Shown here: positions 1-11,500 of the stretch, one piece after another
Layout: each line of letters opens with the position of its first letter
Numbering within the stretch: the first letter of the stretch is position 1
Source of the DNA: Craspedostauros australis
Lineage: Eukaryota > Bacillariophyta > Bacillariophyceae > Mastogloiales > Achnanthaceae
Assembly (NCBI GenBank): GCA_026770025.1
Contig: JAMXDE010000008.1
Location: forward strand, 1,984,001 to 2,048,000
Reading direction: 5' to 3'
DNA: 64,000 nt
Position numbers and translations under genes: made by a program
The notes under the pieces: generated by a model
What the model saw: the letters and a program-made list of their open reading frames with translations, nothing else
Told to the model about the DNA's origin: nothing
The model's database searches: none

Positions 1-1
1 G

Positions 2-3000
2 GAGGACCCCGAAGTCACGAGTGCTGGTACTGATGCTCATAGTGATGCTGCGGAAGACAACACCGATGACAACAACAGCACCAGCGAAGACAGCGAACCG
101 GAACCAGACATCGATACAGAAGATGAAGCTTCATTTCCGGAAGAACAAGCCCCGATGGACCTCACACCACGAAATCCAGCCAGAATCATCCGACCACCCC
201 CTGTGCCTGAGGTGAACGCTGCTAATCAGGTCAAGTCCAGCCGCGCACCGAGCAACGGTATTAGTACTGCACCCAGCGTGTGCACCACCGCCTTCCCAAG
301 TTTCGGCGAAGAGGAGTCCATCGACGCTGTTGATTCCATCATCGTCATCCATGAATCTTATTCCGATTACGGCGAAGGTCAAGCGCCGGTGGATCACAAG
401 CTCAATGTCATCACGGAGGACAATGGACGTGGTGACAGCACCGCACACGAGGGTGATGCACACAACGACAAATACGTCAGCGTCCACAGCGTCCACGATG
501 TTCATGACGATGCGGTCGACGACGATCGCTATCAAATCCTTTCCATGCAAACCAGCACGCAGGAGGAAGACGTCAACGAGGGTGATGAACAAGAACCTAT
601 CGACGCTCACCTCGCCGAAGCAGCTGTGGCTGCAGGTGTGGCTGTTGCTGTCGTCGGGGCTGCCGCAGCAGCTACGCCCATGGTCACCGGTGATGTTCGA
701 GATGACGAAGCGAATGTCTCCGGCAGCGCACAAGATCAATCGGAGGAGCTGGACGTGGAGGACCAACAGCTCACCTTGAGCATGGAACCATCGGGAGATT
801 ATGATACCGCCGACGACGACGATGACGATGATCGCAACTTCCTGGATGAGTTGCTGGACAACGAACAGGTGCATTCCATGCCATCGTCCGCCTGCAGCGA
901 GGAACTGATTGCTCAACCATCGAGCAGCTACGCCCGTGCTCCCACCAACTCGTACGCCGACCAACTCCAGTCAACCGCCAGCGAACTCGATACCTTCATC
1001 TCGGCCGCGGCCGTGCCTTCCACTGTCAGCGACGCTTCAGAGGAGGAGGAGGAGGAGGAGGAGGAGGAAAAGAAGGACGAAAGCAACCAGCAAGCGACAG
1101 ATGGAAGCGGCGATGCTCGTGGATTCGACAGCAGCGTTCTCGGTGATGGCAACATGACGACTTCCTACAAGGACGAAGCTCCGCCGTTGCTGCAGCTTGA
1201 TTCTGTCGTGGAAAGCGTCACGAATGACCAAGACCAAAAGGACGACGACGACGCGGGTCCAGTGGACGATGCAGCACAGGAGCTGCTTCGCAAGAATCTC
1301 CCACCTTCGCCCAACAAGCAACGCCAGCCAAAGAACGTGGGCTCGGCTTTCCACACCGAGATCATGCTCGACGAAGAGGAAGAGTGCGTCGAGGTTCTGG
1401 GCAACGAAATGAACGAGCCTGGCGGTCAGCGCCTTGTCTCGCCCAAGTACGACGAACAGCAGAACAATCCATCCGCAAACATGCCGATGGACTTGCTTTC
1501 TGGCTGGCACGATCCGGCTCAGCATGGTCAGCAGGTGGACCCACAAGGCTTGTCGCCACGGGAGGATGACCGGCGTCGGTTGTCCGTCGATCCATCCTAC
1601 CAAGATGACGACACTGATGCTGATACTGATACTGACGCCGATGCTAATGGTGCTGATACGGATTCTTATGCTGATGAAGACGCCGATGACGATGACGATC
1701 AACAAGGCATGGGGTTTGCAAACAGCAGCGAGCAGGAGGAGGATGATGATGAATTCAACGAAACGGCAAGCGACGTCGACGAGCGCAACCAGCGTCGCTA
1801 CAACGACCAAGATGGTGTCAACCGCATGGCCTCCGCGGACGAGACAGTGCAAGGATTCCGAGCCAAGCCATCTCTGCTGAGTGCCAAGTCCTCCACAACT
1901 TCGGCCTCGGATCACCTGCGCAGTCGGGGTTGCGATTTGTCTGGTCATACCACCGCCAGCGGCAAGATCAGCAACACCCAGAATAACAACGGTCATTCTG
2001 CAGCAGCGCAGCTGTCGACCCAATTTTGCAACCCGCGGTGCAATAAGGACGATGCCACTGACGATGAAGGATTCGACATCGACGGTCAGCTCATCGAGGC
2101 ATTCCTCGGAGAATCGAAGAGCATGGACGAGGGTGACGAAGAAGACAAGCGCATGGTTATATCGCCACGATCGCAGGCCATTGTCGCCGCCGCCGTTGCC
2201 GGTGCCGGTGCTGTTGCGGCATCGTTCAGCATTGATCAGAACATTGCACCATCTCAGAGCCGACAAAGCCACCGCGACGGGCAACGGCAGCACGATGAAG
2301 CTACCATGTTCACAGAATCCCCAACAAAGTCCGCTGGACAGGAAGAAAGCGACGTCTTCTTCTCACAATTCTCATCTTTGGAAGTTGAGGGTGGTGACAA
2401 AGCCAAAAACGACGCGAACGCATCAGCGGGTGAGCAAAACGGCAGAGAGAGCAAGGCTCCTGCAACCAGCGCACCTCGATCCATCGTAGACGCCGCCAAG
2501 GGCGCCGACGGTGGCACGCATCTGGATCCGCCGGCCACAGCGAATCTTGCGAAGCCAGAGAACCTCACATCTCTCAAGAGGCTCGCTATCTACTTCTCCC
2601 AATTGAAGGCACCCGAAAATGGCACGAAGGAGGACAAGAAGAAGATCCGGAGATTCCAAAAGCTGATTGCGGGCGTGATGAACGGCGAGAAACCCACCAT
2701 CATCGAAGCTGCACAAATCCGACAGGCTGCGCAGCGCGCCGACGTCTCGCTCACCATCGTGGACCGCTTCCTGGAGTTTGCTGACGACGAACAGCCACAA
2801 ATCGTTGAGGCGCCGTCGACGAAGGATAGCATGGACCTGGCGACATCCAACCTCAGCCAAATCGAAAATATCGACGAGGATGAAGCCATCGCTGGGTTCT
2901 TGAATCGTTACGAAGCCCTGAAGGCCGGAGGTCACTTCCAACATGGTCTTGACGCCAGCAGCAACACCCATGGTCACGCAACCGCCAGCGGCGCATCTGC

Positions 3001-4606
3001 CACACACAGCAACAGCAACAGCTACAACAACAGCCACACGACTCGCAACGTCAACAATCACGGTAGTAGCACGTACTGCGGAGATGCGGGGTCGGTCACG
3101 ACCAGCGCCACGCACGAGGACATCGAAGTGGATGCGCAAATGGGATTTGTCGAACTGAAGAACGAACCTCAGTACGAGGAGGAATGGTGGCTCGAGGCCA
3201 ACGGCGACAACACCTCACGTCAACAGCGTCTCATCCAGCTCAGCGACTCGGACGATGAACGCGATGACAACGCCATGCCAAAAGCCACCGTCAAGTCCTC
3301 ATCCGTGGAAGATACTGAGAAAACCGCAAGCAGCGACAACGGCGATGACGACGTCAATGGCAACAGCGACAACAGCGAGAATGTCGAGGTGCTTCTCAAC
3401 TCTGACAACCACAAGGGACATCATCTTACGAATCCGGTCTCATCCCCCTCACGTCGTCTCGGCTCATCCACGATCGGAGGGCAACGCCATGTTTCGTCAC
3501 CAAGAGGCGGTGGTGGACGGAGAGGAGGATTCTCGCCCCCATCCAGCCCGAACAGGCGGGGTGCGGATTGGAAGGACCGCGCTCTGATCGAATCGGCATC
3601 GTACGCCTACGATCACAAGCACAGGGAGGAGCCCCGCATCTGGGCACGCAAGAATTCCATGTCTGTGTACGGCACGGCATGGGAGAAGCACAAGCGATGG
3701 GTCCAGGGCCACACCCATGCCTCCAGAAACCCAAAGCCCATCGACGGCGTAGCTGCGGCCGGACACATCTCGCGCTTCAGCTTCAACCGAGGCCTGCTTC
3801 CGGTGACGAGACCATGGCAGCTGTCCTACAAGGAACGCACCAAGCAGCACGCCGGGTACTTCAACATCGACGTGTACTCCATCTACGACACCTCCGCCGC
3901 CCTCCACGATGACGCCGATGACGACGAGGAGGACATGGATTATCTGCCTTGGGAGAGTAGGAACGTGAAGCAGCGCTTCCTCCACGAAAAGAGCATCTCC
4001 TTCTCCCGCAACTGGTACGGTTCCAACCGCTGGATGCGAGGCAACGACCGCGTCAAGCAGCCCGTGTGCAAGCCGAAGTCAATGGAGATGCCCATCGAGA
4101 ACATCCCCCATCCGGGTGACTGGACCGAGGAGTGGTACACAACCTGGAAGTCTCCAGGTGAACGCGATGCGATCCGCAGCGTGCAATCCCGTGACAGCGC
4201 TTCTCGAACATACGAAGACACCGCCACGTACACGCACACGCATGAGCACACGCGGTGCGATGAAGATACTTGGTACACCAACGATGATCGCACGTACGGA
4301 ACTGCGACCCGCGCCGGCGACGACACCGTCTTCGACAAGTCGGCAGCATCCTCCACGCGAGAGTACAATTCCACGTTTGAACATGCTGATTCCTCCGTCC
4401 TCGACGGCGAACGCGATTACAACGACGACGACGATGACGATGATGAATCCTGGGAGGAGGCTCCGGAGTGCGGCGTGATCATCAACGTCAAGCAGAAGAT
4501 CGGCGAACGGATCAGCCGCGTGCATCCCAACTTCACCAGTTCCTTGAGGAGGAGCCGCTGGCGCAAGAAGTACTTCCCGCAAGGCACCTTCCCGTACAGG
4601 ACATGA
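2..4606 (+). CDS. Giant acidic low-complexity protein, 5'-partial
   Basis: The frame is open from base 2 to the TGA at 4604-4606. The first ATG in the window is at 155, but acidic coding sequence continues upstream of it, so the gene starts outside the window. Residue numbers here count from that ATG (1483 codons). The protein is rich in D, E, S and N, with a poly-Glu run near residue 296. It has two Ala/Val/Gly-rich hydrophobic stretches (about 152-178 and 673-692) that could be membrane segments or low-complexity helices. A predicted helical module lies at about 806-880 and recurs in the neighbouring giant gene. The C-terminal 330 residues change character and become rich in W, Y, R and H (from about 1150), ending in a basic tail. 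I recognise no named family. No intron is evident. Function is unknown. Confidence is in the coding call, not in a role. Confidence 0.8.
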   Translation, partial: EDPEVTSAGTDAHSDAAEDNTDDNNSTSEDSEPEPDIDTEDEASFPEEQAPMDLTPRNPARIIRPPPVPEVNAANQVKSSRAPSNGISTAPSVCTTAFPSFGEEESIDAVDSIIVIHESYSDYGEGQAPVDHKLNVITEDNGRGDSTAHEGDAHNDKYVSVHSVHDVHDDAVDDDRYQILSMQTSTQEEDVNEGDEQEPIDAHLAEAAVAAGVAVAVVGAAAAATPMVTGDVRDDEANVSGSAQDQSEELDVEDQQLTLSMEPSGDYDTADDDDDDDRNFLDELLDNEQVHSMPSSACSEELIAQPSSSYARAPTNSYADQLQSTASELDTFISAAAVPSTVSDASEEEEEEEEEEKKDESNQQATDGSGDARGFDSSVLGDGNMTTSYKDEAPPLLQLDSVVESVTNDQDQKDDDDAGPVDDAAQELLRKNLPPSPNKQRQPKNVGSAFHTEIMLDEEEECVEVLGNEMNEPGGQRLVSPKYDEQQNNPSANMPMDLLSGWHDPAQHGQQVDPQGLSPREDDRRRLSVDPSYQDDDTDADTDTDADANGADTDSYADEDADDDDDQQGMGFANSSEQEEDDDEFNETASDVDERNQRRYNDQDGVNRMASADETVQGFRAKPSLLSAKSSTTSASDHLRSRGCDLSGHTTASGKISNTQNNNGHSAAAQLSTQFCNPRCNKDDATDDEGFDIDGQLIEAFLGESKSMDEGDEEDKRMVISPRSQAIVAAAVAGAGAVAASFSIDQNIAPSQSRQSHRDGQRQHDEATMFTESPTKSAGQEESDVFFSQFSSLEVEGGDKAKNDANASAGEQNGRESKAPATSAPRSIVDAAKGADGGTHLDPPATANLAKPENLTSLKRLAIYFSQLKAPENGTKEDKKKIRRFQKLIAGVMNGEKPTIIEAAQIRQAAQRADVSLTIVDRFLEFADDEQPQIVEAPSTKDSMDLATSNLSQIENIDEDEAIAGFLNRYEALKAGGHFQHGLDASSNTHGHATASGASATHSNSNSYNNSHTTRNVNNHGSSTYCGDAGSVTTSATHEDIEVDAQMGFVELKNEPQYEEEWWLEANGDNTSRQQRLIQLSDSDDERDDNAMPKATVKSSSVEDTEKTASSDNGDDDVNGNSDNSENVEVLLNSDNHKGHHLTNPVSSPSRRLGSSTIGGQRHVSSPRGGGGRRGGFSPPSSPNRRGADWKDRALIESASYAYDHKHREEPRIWARKNSMSVYGTAWEKHKRWVQGHTHASRNPKPIDGVAAAGHISRFSFNRGLLPVTRPWQLSYKERTKQHAGYFNIDVYSIYDTSAALHDDADDDEEDMDYLPWESRNVKQRFLHEKSISFSRNWYGSNRWMRGNDRVKQPVCKPKSMEMPIENIPHPGDWTEEWYTTWKSPGERDAIRSVQSRDSASRTYEDTATYTHTHEHTRCDEDTWYTNDDRTYGTATRAGDDTVFDKSAASSTREYNSTFEHADSSVLDGERDYNDDDDDDDESWEEAPECGVIINVKQKIGERISRVHPNFTSSLRRSRWRKKYFPQGTFPYRT
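2570..2790 (+). other. Shared helical module, copy 1 (first giant protein)
   Basis: This segment encodes two or three predicted amphipathic helices. The core, IRQAAQRADVSLTIVDRFLE (nt 2717-2776), aligns without gaps to three segments of the next gene (nt 6227-6286, 14636-14695, 15173-15232). Invariant or near-invariant positions are R2, A5, the V-D pair and a following hydrophobic residue. An upstream helix with an L-x3-I/L pattern precedes it, as in two of the other copies. I do not recognise a named domain. Confidence 0.6.
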
Positions 4607-5572
4607 GATCCTTCCAACCTGCGTCGCGTCACATGACGTCGCATCATGTCGCAACATGTCGCATCATGTATGTTATCAGTTCATCGTCGCCTTGCCCTTG
4701 TCTTCACAGACATGGCTGGGCTTCCAGCAACATCACCATATTAACACTGTCAGTATCACCATGGATAGTAGTAGTAGCAACCAGCTTAGTTATCAGCATC
4801 AGCATCAATATCAGCATCACTCGTCTTTCGGCATCAGTTTTTGCAAAGAACACGATCTCAGATCAGCCAGTTGCCATGATTCAGTGGCGTGAGCACGTTC
4901 ATGTTTTTGTGTGACATGTTCTAGCTCGACAGGCGCGAAACATGTCACTTGTGTTCGGTTGCGACATTATTTGAATGGACATTTCCGTTAACTTGTTCTT
5001 TTGTTGATCGAGCCTCATTTTCAAAACAAGAATTGAGCCGTTTGTGCTATCCGCAATTTACAAAGCAAAACCAACCCTCCTCACGAAGGGAGCGTCTCAT
5101 GTCGGTCTGTTGGCCATTGGGACATGTGGTTTCGAAGCTGTGAATCGAACATGATGCTGTCCGTACCTATGATGGACGAAGTCACACGCCAAGAACTTCC
5201 TCCTGCGGTGCCGTCATCCTGACACCATCGTTCACGTCCTGGGGATTGAGGCCGTCGCAATTCCCATGCCAATGAAATGCCAACTCGAACTCGCAGGTTC
5301 CATTCGTCTCTCACCAACAGGAGCAACATCATCAACGCCGCTGCTATCACCCAAAGGCAATACCAACACCAACACCAGCATCAGCATCAGCATCAGCGTC
5401 AACAGTTGCATCAAAGAACCTGGCGCCATTCCACACCGCACTCTGCTACTCTAGCGATTGTTCTCATCGGCCTCATTCTTGTCGTCAACTGTCTTCTGCT
5501 TGCAAGACTGTCATCCAACACGCACGATAGCGCAGTTACATCGACAGTGGTTGCAACAGCCAATTCGGGGGC
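4607..5572. other. Intergenic/leader region between the two giant genes
   Basis: No supported gene. It contains A/C-rich trinucleotide tracts of the ATC/AAC/ACC type (about 4790-4825 and 5355-5405), probably in the 5' leader of the downstream gene. A small ORF (5277-5576) with a Gln/His run and one hydrophobic stretch ends in an ATGA overlap with the downstream start, but nothing else supports it. An in-frame TAG at 5528-5530 limits upward extension of the next gene. Confidence 0.5.
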
Positions 5573-8500
5573 ATGAGGCCCATCATCGCCCCGAATCATG
5601 GTTGGCAACCGAAGACGCCTGTCAAATCATGGGCTCCGTCGACAGCGCCGACGCCAGCAAAAGCGAAAACGACAATACGAAAGCAAACGCCATCAAAGCC
5701 AGCTATACGGGCAGCGCCTTCACCTCTGACGGAAGCCAAAGTCGCAACCAAAGCTACCGCCACAGCTAAGCCAATCCTGACAGCTCGAGTGAAGGCAACG
5801 GTGGTTGCAAAGACAGCAAAGACAGCAAAGACAGCAAAGACAGCAAAGACGACACCAAAGACGCCTTCACGTAAACGCCCTCCTCCAGTGTTGCCATCAC
5901 CTGCTGCGCCGAAAGCAACGCGAACTGAACACGCCAGTTCAAATAGCACGGAGAATTCTGAGAATATGCGAAAGAGGAAGAGCGATGTGCACGACGAGGC
6001 TTCGGAGACGACGTCCGTCAATACGCTGGCTGGATTCCTCATCAGCTCCAAACCGAATAAATCGAGGCGTTCCAGCGGTCGGGGGCGCAGCTCGTTTGGA
6101 ACGAACCCACATAACCCGCTCTCGCCCAGTTCATCCACCGCAATTGAATCGCTGAATCATTTCATCTACCAGGCTGGCAAGATCTACCATGGCAACACCG
6201 AACTCACTGCGCCCGAGGAAGCAAGGCTGCGATCGGCAGCGTCGCATGCGGGGTTGTCAATGTCGGTTGTGGATGCGCTATTGGAACAAACTGCCGATTC
6301 CAGTGCAGTCATCAAGTACTTCGTGAACACCGATGATGCCTTCACGCGGAAGATGAGAGAGGAATCGTACCTATCCAGCATCCTGTCGAACAATGGGATG
6401 GACGTGCAATCTTCGGAGGATCAGAATTTCAACTTGATGGATTCGTTGTGGAGAATACTCATGCTTCGTGTCGTGCAGCAGTTCTTGGAAGAGAATGATA
6501 TGAATCTAAGCGACGTGCTCGACAAGTCGTCGCTGACGAACAGACTGAACGGGGAAGTGGTGGAAGCGAGATATGATCGCAATGGCAGCCTTATACAGAT
6601 GGATGATTCTGTCATCCGCATGCTCCGAGATTACACACGCGAGCGGCAGCAGGTTTCGATTCCCGAAAGCGATGTCATTGCGGCAAGGATCGAGGCGAAC
6701 AGCCACAACGATTTCAAGCCGGTGCACAAGTATCCCGAACAAGATCTGGTGGAGCTGTCGCAAGCGTACGAGGATAGGTTGATTCAGGAATCGAGATTCG
6801 ACGAATTGAAGACGAACGGTCGCGGCGGACATTCGAGACACTGCTCAAGAGACTCCATGTCTGTGTACACCTACGGGGCCGGAAATGCGCGACAACCGTC
6901 GCCGCAACCTCAATCGCAACCACAATCTCAACCTCGATCTCAATCCCAGCCTCAATCCCAACCACAATCTCAACCTCAATCCCAACCTCAATCCCAACCG
7001 CAATCCCAGCCTCAACCGTTGCGCCCGTTGAAGGATCAACAAGATGCCGGCTCGAAAGCTGAATCGAAGTCAAAATCGAAATCGAACGTGAGGTTGAAGC
7101 CAAAAGGAAACACTCATGCTACGAGTGTCCATCAGTCCCCGTCACACCATGCGAACATGGGACGCGTCACCGAAGTACCAGAAGCGAAGGAAACGACAAT
7201 GGCAACGAAACGGCAGGCTGCTGATGGTCCGAAGCCAAAGACTGGACCCAAGAAGATGTCTGCTGTGCAGCGAGGGTTAGCTGTGTTCGGTAAAACTATC
7301 CAATCTGAAACAGCGGAAGCTCAGGAAACGAAGGCAGCTGGCGATGCTACACAGGGGACGAAACCGCTTCCGAAGCCAATGTCAAAGCCGTTGCCGCGGC
7401 CATCGTCGAAGTCATCGTCGAAGCCACTCCCGAAAGCCACAACAACAACTACCTCAACGCCGAATACGTCGAGCGCACGAAAAGCAGAGCCACGAAAGAT
7501 CGCGACGGACGCAGCACCAGCATCTGCATCGACTCAACCACCGCTACGGTCAGTGGCACCTACGGCGGGACCGGCACCAACACCAACACCAACACCAGCA
7601 TCGGCAGCACGTCGTGGGGGTGAACCTGGAGATTCCATCGGCGTGACCTCGGTGAATGATGAAAACGTGCCACCTAACAGCCGAGACAGTGCCCGAGCGT
7701 CTGAGACTGCGCATGCAAATACTCAGCGCTCAGTTGTCCCACCGCAACAATCGCAGCCGATTTCCTACCCATTGCAATCAACGAGCGAAGGGAAATCATG
7801 GGTATCTCGAACTGATCCTGATGCAAGCATCGTGGATGTGACACATGATTCAGCCTTGCCAACGGAATCGCAGCCGAAGGAGTGCCCTCATGACGATGGC
7901 CCTGAAGCGGATCAAGTGCAGGCTGAAAACAAACCCACGAAGCCACTGCACCCATCGAGTAATCCGCGCGTTGGCAGAGCAGCATTCGCAGCATTCAATG
8001 CCAAACACAAAGCGAAGCTGCAACGACGAAAGCAACCCGTCAAATCCCACCAGAACAGCAAGGAAACAATCGCAGTCCCAGACCAGTCGGTGGGATCCAC
8101 ACCTCCTCAGGATGACTCCCAGCACTCTGCGAGTATTGCCTCAGTACAGGAAACTATGGATGTTGACAGTGACAGTATCGCAGGACAGCCAAACGAGGAG
8201 GATTATTGGAGCGAGGCTCTCAGCAACATGCAAGACAGCGACGACGACGACGACGACGATGAGGATGATGACAGCGAGACCGACAGTGAGTGCACGTTGG
8301 AGCAATCAAGCATGCCTCTACATCAAGCGCTGGACCAGAACTCGAGGAGGCGGCAAAACAAGGCCAGTCCACTGCGACAGCAAAGGAGGAACGTGAGTAT
8401 AAAAACCATCACGGTTGCTTCCATTTCCGTCCATGACGAATCCATGCAAAAGCCACCGTTGCACCGTCGCAGCGATTCCTTCCAGAAGCATGATGACGCA

Positions 8501-11500
8501 CTGCCTGTGCACCACGCTGAGATTCGATCAATGGCGCAAGTCGGCACAGAGCACGCAAGCGCTGGCCGAAGGAGCGTCGAGGACTCTTTGGCAGACAAGT
8601 CACTTCGCATCAACAACTCGGACAAGGAGAATCAGGGCATCACAAATGGGAGGCTCTCCATGACCACCCTGGCACGTCCTGTTCCCAAAATCACATCAAA
8701 GATAAAGGACGCGATGCAAACCTTTGAACAGGTCAATGACAACGCAGGTGCAGATCGGACGAAGACAGGCAGTTATGCGACAGCGACCCACGGCATGGCT
8801 GGCCACGTGATCTCCACCAATCAACGATTCGCGGATGTTGCTGAAGATGGAACTGCCCAACATCTGCACGAGTACGACAATGCAGATCATGCTTCTCCCT
8901 TCCCAAGCGATGATTCATCTCCACCGTATTCCGCAAATTCGAAGCCCCAGCTCAATGCAAATGCAAACCCACCCTGCAAACTGTCCGCTCAGCGCGGTGG
9001 TTATAACACGAATTCAGTGCCGTCAGATACAATGAGCACGAAACGCCAGAATGCCAGTCTGCGCACAAAAGGGTCAGCCCAGGTCGTTCATACGCACCGC
9101 GCCCACTCAACCGCTATGCTTCCAACACATCATCAGCGTGACGAACCAATTGTTGCTGCTACAGTTGAAGGAGACCACAACATCAGTGCTGAACGCAGCA
9201 TTCGGAACCAATCGCTAGAGCAGGACCACAACCGTGTTCGCCCATTTCACGACAAGCGCGGCCCTGCGAACCATGACCACAGTGCATTCGAACCTACCGT
9301 GCACAACCACGATAGCGATGCCCACCACATAGCTGACGACGAGCACTTCCAGGGACACGCAGGAGCACACTTGCATCTTGCTGCTGATCAATCGTCGAGA
9401 TCTATCGCAACTTCAAAACCAAATCTGATCAATGCTCGTCGAAATGCATCTGCACTACGAGTACAGGAGGAGGAAAAGTCAGGGGCAAGTGGCGATGCCA
9501 CATCCGGAAAGCATGATGGCGAGCGCACGTCTCAGGTGGTGGGGAGCGATTTTCAGGAGAATTGGACTGCATTCGAAAGGAAGCCGAACTGGTCGAAGAT
9601 TCAGCACTCACGTCGTTCAGCCTCTGGGCAACCAACATCTGAGACCACCTCACCCCGACCGACTTCGGACCCAGCACAAGGCCAGAAGCGGACCATCGTG
9701 ATGGAACCAAAACGCTTCCCAGCACCGCGTTCGCAACCTCAAGATTTACAGACAGTCGATCCAAGTAAACTGCCATCTCGCGCTCGTGTGCAGACGACTA
9801 TCAACTCACATCAGAACACGCAGAGCACGCAGAACACGCATACCATACGCGGGAATGCGAGGAAAGATAGAGTCCAAAATCAACAAGCATACTGGCAGCA
9901 AGCGCTCGACGAGGAACCGGAAGATAGTTACGATGATCAAGAACCACACATGGACCCTCGGATTTTGATCGATTCCTACGCAGACGACTCTGCGCTGTAT
10001 CAACAACGCAAAAGGCCATTCGAACAAGCTGGACATGCCAAGCAATCCAGCCACAGAAATCGCCAAAGAATGCGGCGCGGGGCAACGAATGGCACCGGCA
10101 CTCCCAACCATGGAACTGAACACGATGCCTCGGATGAGGATATGCAGGTTGAGCAAATCCACGAACATGCAGCACCGCCTGGTTCTGAGCAAGCAGCCGC
10201 GAGGCATGATCTGGATCTTGAAGGATGGCAGGAGTACTTCGACGGAATGCCCAACGACTTTGACAGGAGGAGTCCGGCCAAGATCAAGGTCGAAACAGTC
10301 GCTTCAGGATCATCAGCAGATTCAGCTTCAATTTCAGTTTCGGGATCAACATCATCATCAGTGTTGGCACCAGCAGCAACTCGTCAACGGAAGACCGTGG
10401 ATGAGCCGCAGCATGAATCATCCCCAGCCACAGAAGCCGAGAAAGAGGCAAATCAGCGAAACAATCTCTCTGCTTCATCGCCGATGCCTTCGCAAGTGTC
10501 CGTATCAAAACACCCCCTGGTTGGGACTCCGACACATACAACACGCATGCGCCACATGAAGCGTGATTCAGGGCCTCCCAAACCTATTCGTTCTCCGCAT
10601 CAGCATCAGGATCAGCAGGAGCAGCAATCGCACCATCGGCAATATCAGCAGTACCAGCAGCAACAGACATCACCGCAACAACTTGCGAACAGACAGACGG
10701 ACTCGTCCTCGTCCTTGTCCAAAGCGTTGCATGATACTTCGGTGAAACGGACTGAACAAGGTGAAGGGTTTTCGCCCTTCGAGCGTTCCAATGATGAAGT
10801 GGCACCATTTGGGCACTCCTTCGCGCCGAACAACTCGGCGGTCGTGTCTGGCCATGCACCGCACAACGAATTTGGAGTTCGAAATGATGTTGCCAATACT
10901 GACACGAACAATGAGAATCATAAAGACTTTGAAAGAGGGAATGGCAGCATAGGCCATTATCTCCACTCACACACAATCAAGAACAAGATGGGTCACACTG
11001 TGCTGCCCCTGCGAGCAGCGACTTCTGCGACGTCGAATGAGAGTAATGCGACCACGCCGTATGCACCGCAGCCTCCCAAGCCCATTTGGCCGTCAACGAA
11101 CATGACCAAGCCACAAAGAAGCAAGCATGATCTGAACCCAAAGCTAGAAGTCGAGGGCTTCGTCGAGTTGGACGAACGAAACGACGCCTCCTCGTTCCAA
11201 GACGAAAACATGGAGCCTACGGCTGCGAGAGAATCTGTTGGCCTCATGCATCATCAATCATCGACAGAGCACTTTCAATCACCAATGGGCGAGGATGTTC
11301 CGCCGCCGCAGAAGCGAGTTGGCCAACATCAATATCAAGCCCCACCAAGACCTTTCGGACACAACCTTGCTGAGGCTCCGCGTGAGCATGATGCACCAAT
11401 GCGAGCAAGAAGAGGTCGGGCATCTGACCTATTCAATGACCATGTCCCAACCTCGTCACGCAAACAAGGTCGAGAACCAAGGATGCCATCGCCGCCTCAT

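Noticed and set aside
1037..2293. 418-codon minus-strand open frame
   Set aside because: It is antisense to the acidic giant gene. GAC/GAT-rich coding DNA read backwards gives Val/Ile-rich pseudo-membrane protein with no family motif.
5277..5576. Small Gln/His plus hydrophobic ORF overlapping the giant gene start as ATGA
   Set aside because: The repeat-derived sequence has no conservation clue, and coupled translation is not expected for a host gene. The ATGA overlap is probably chance.
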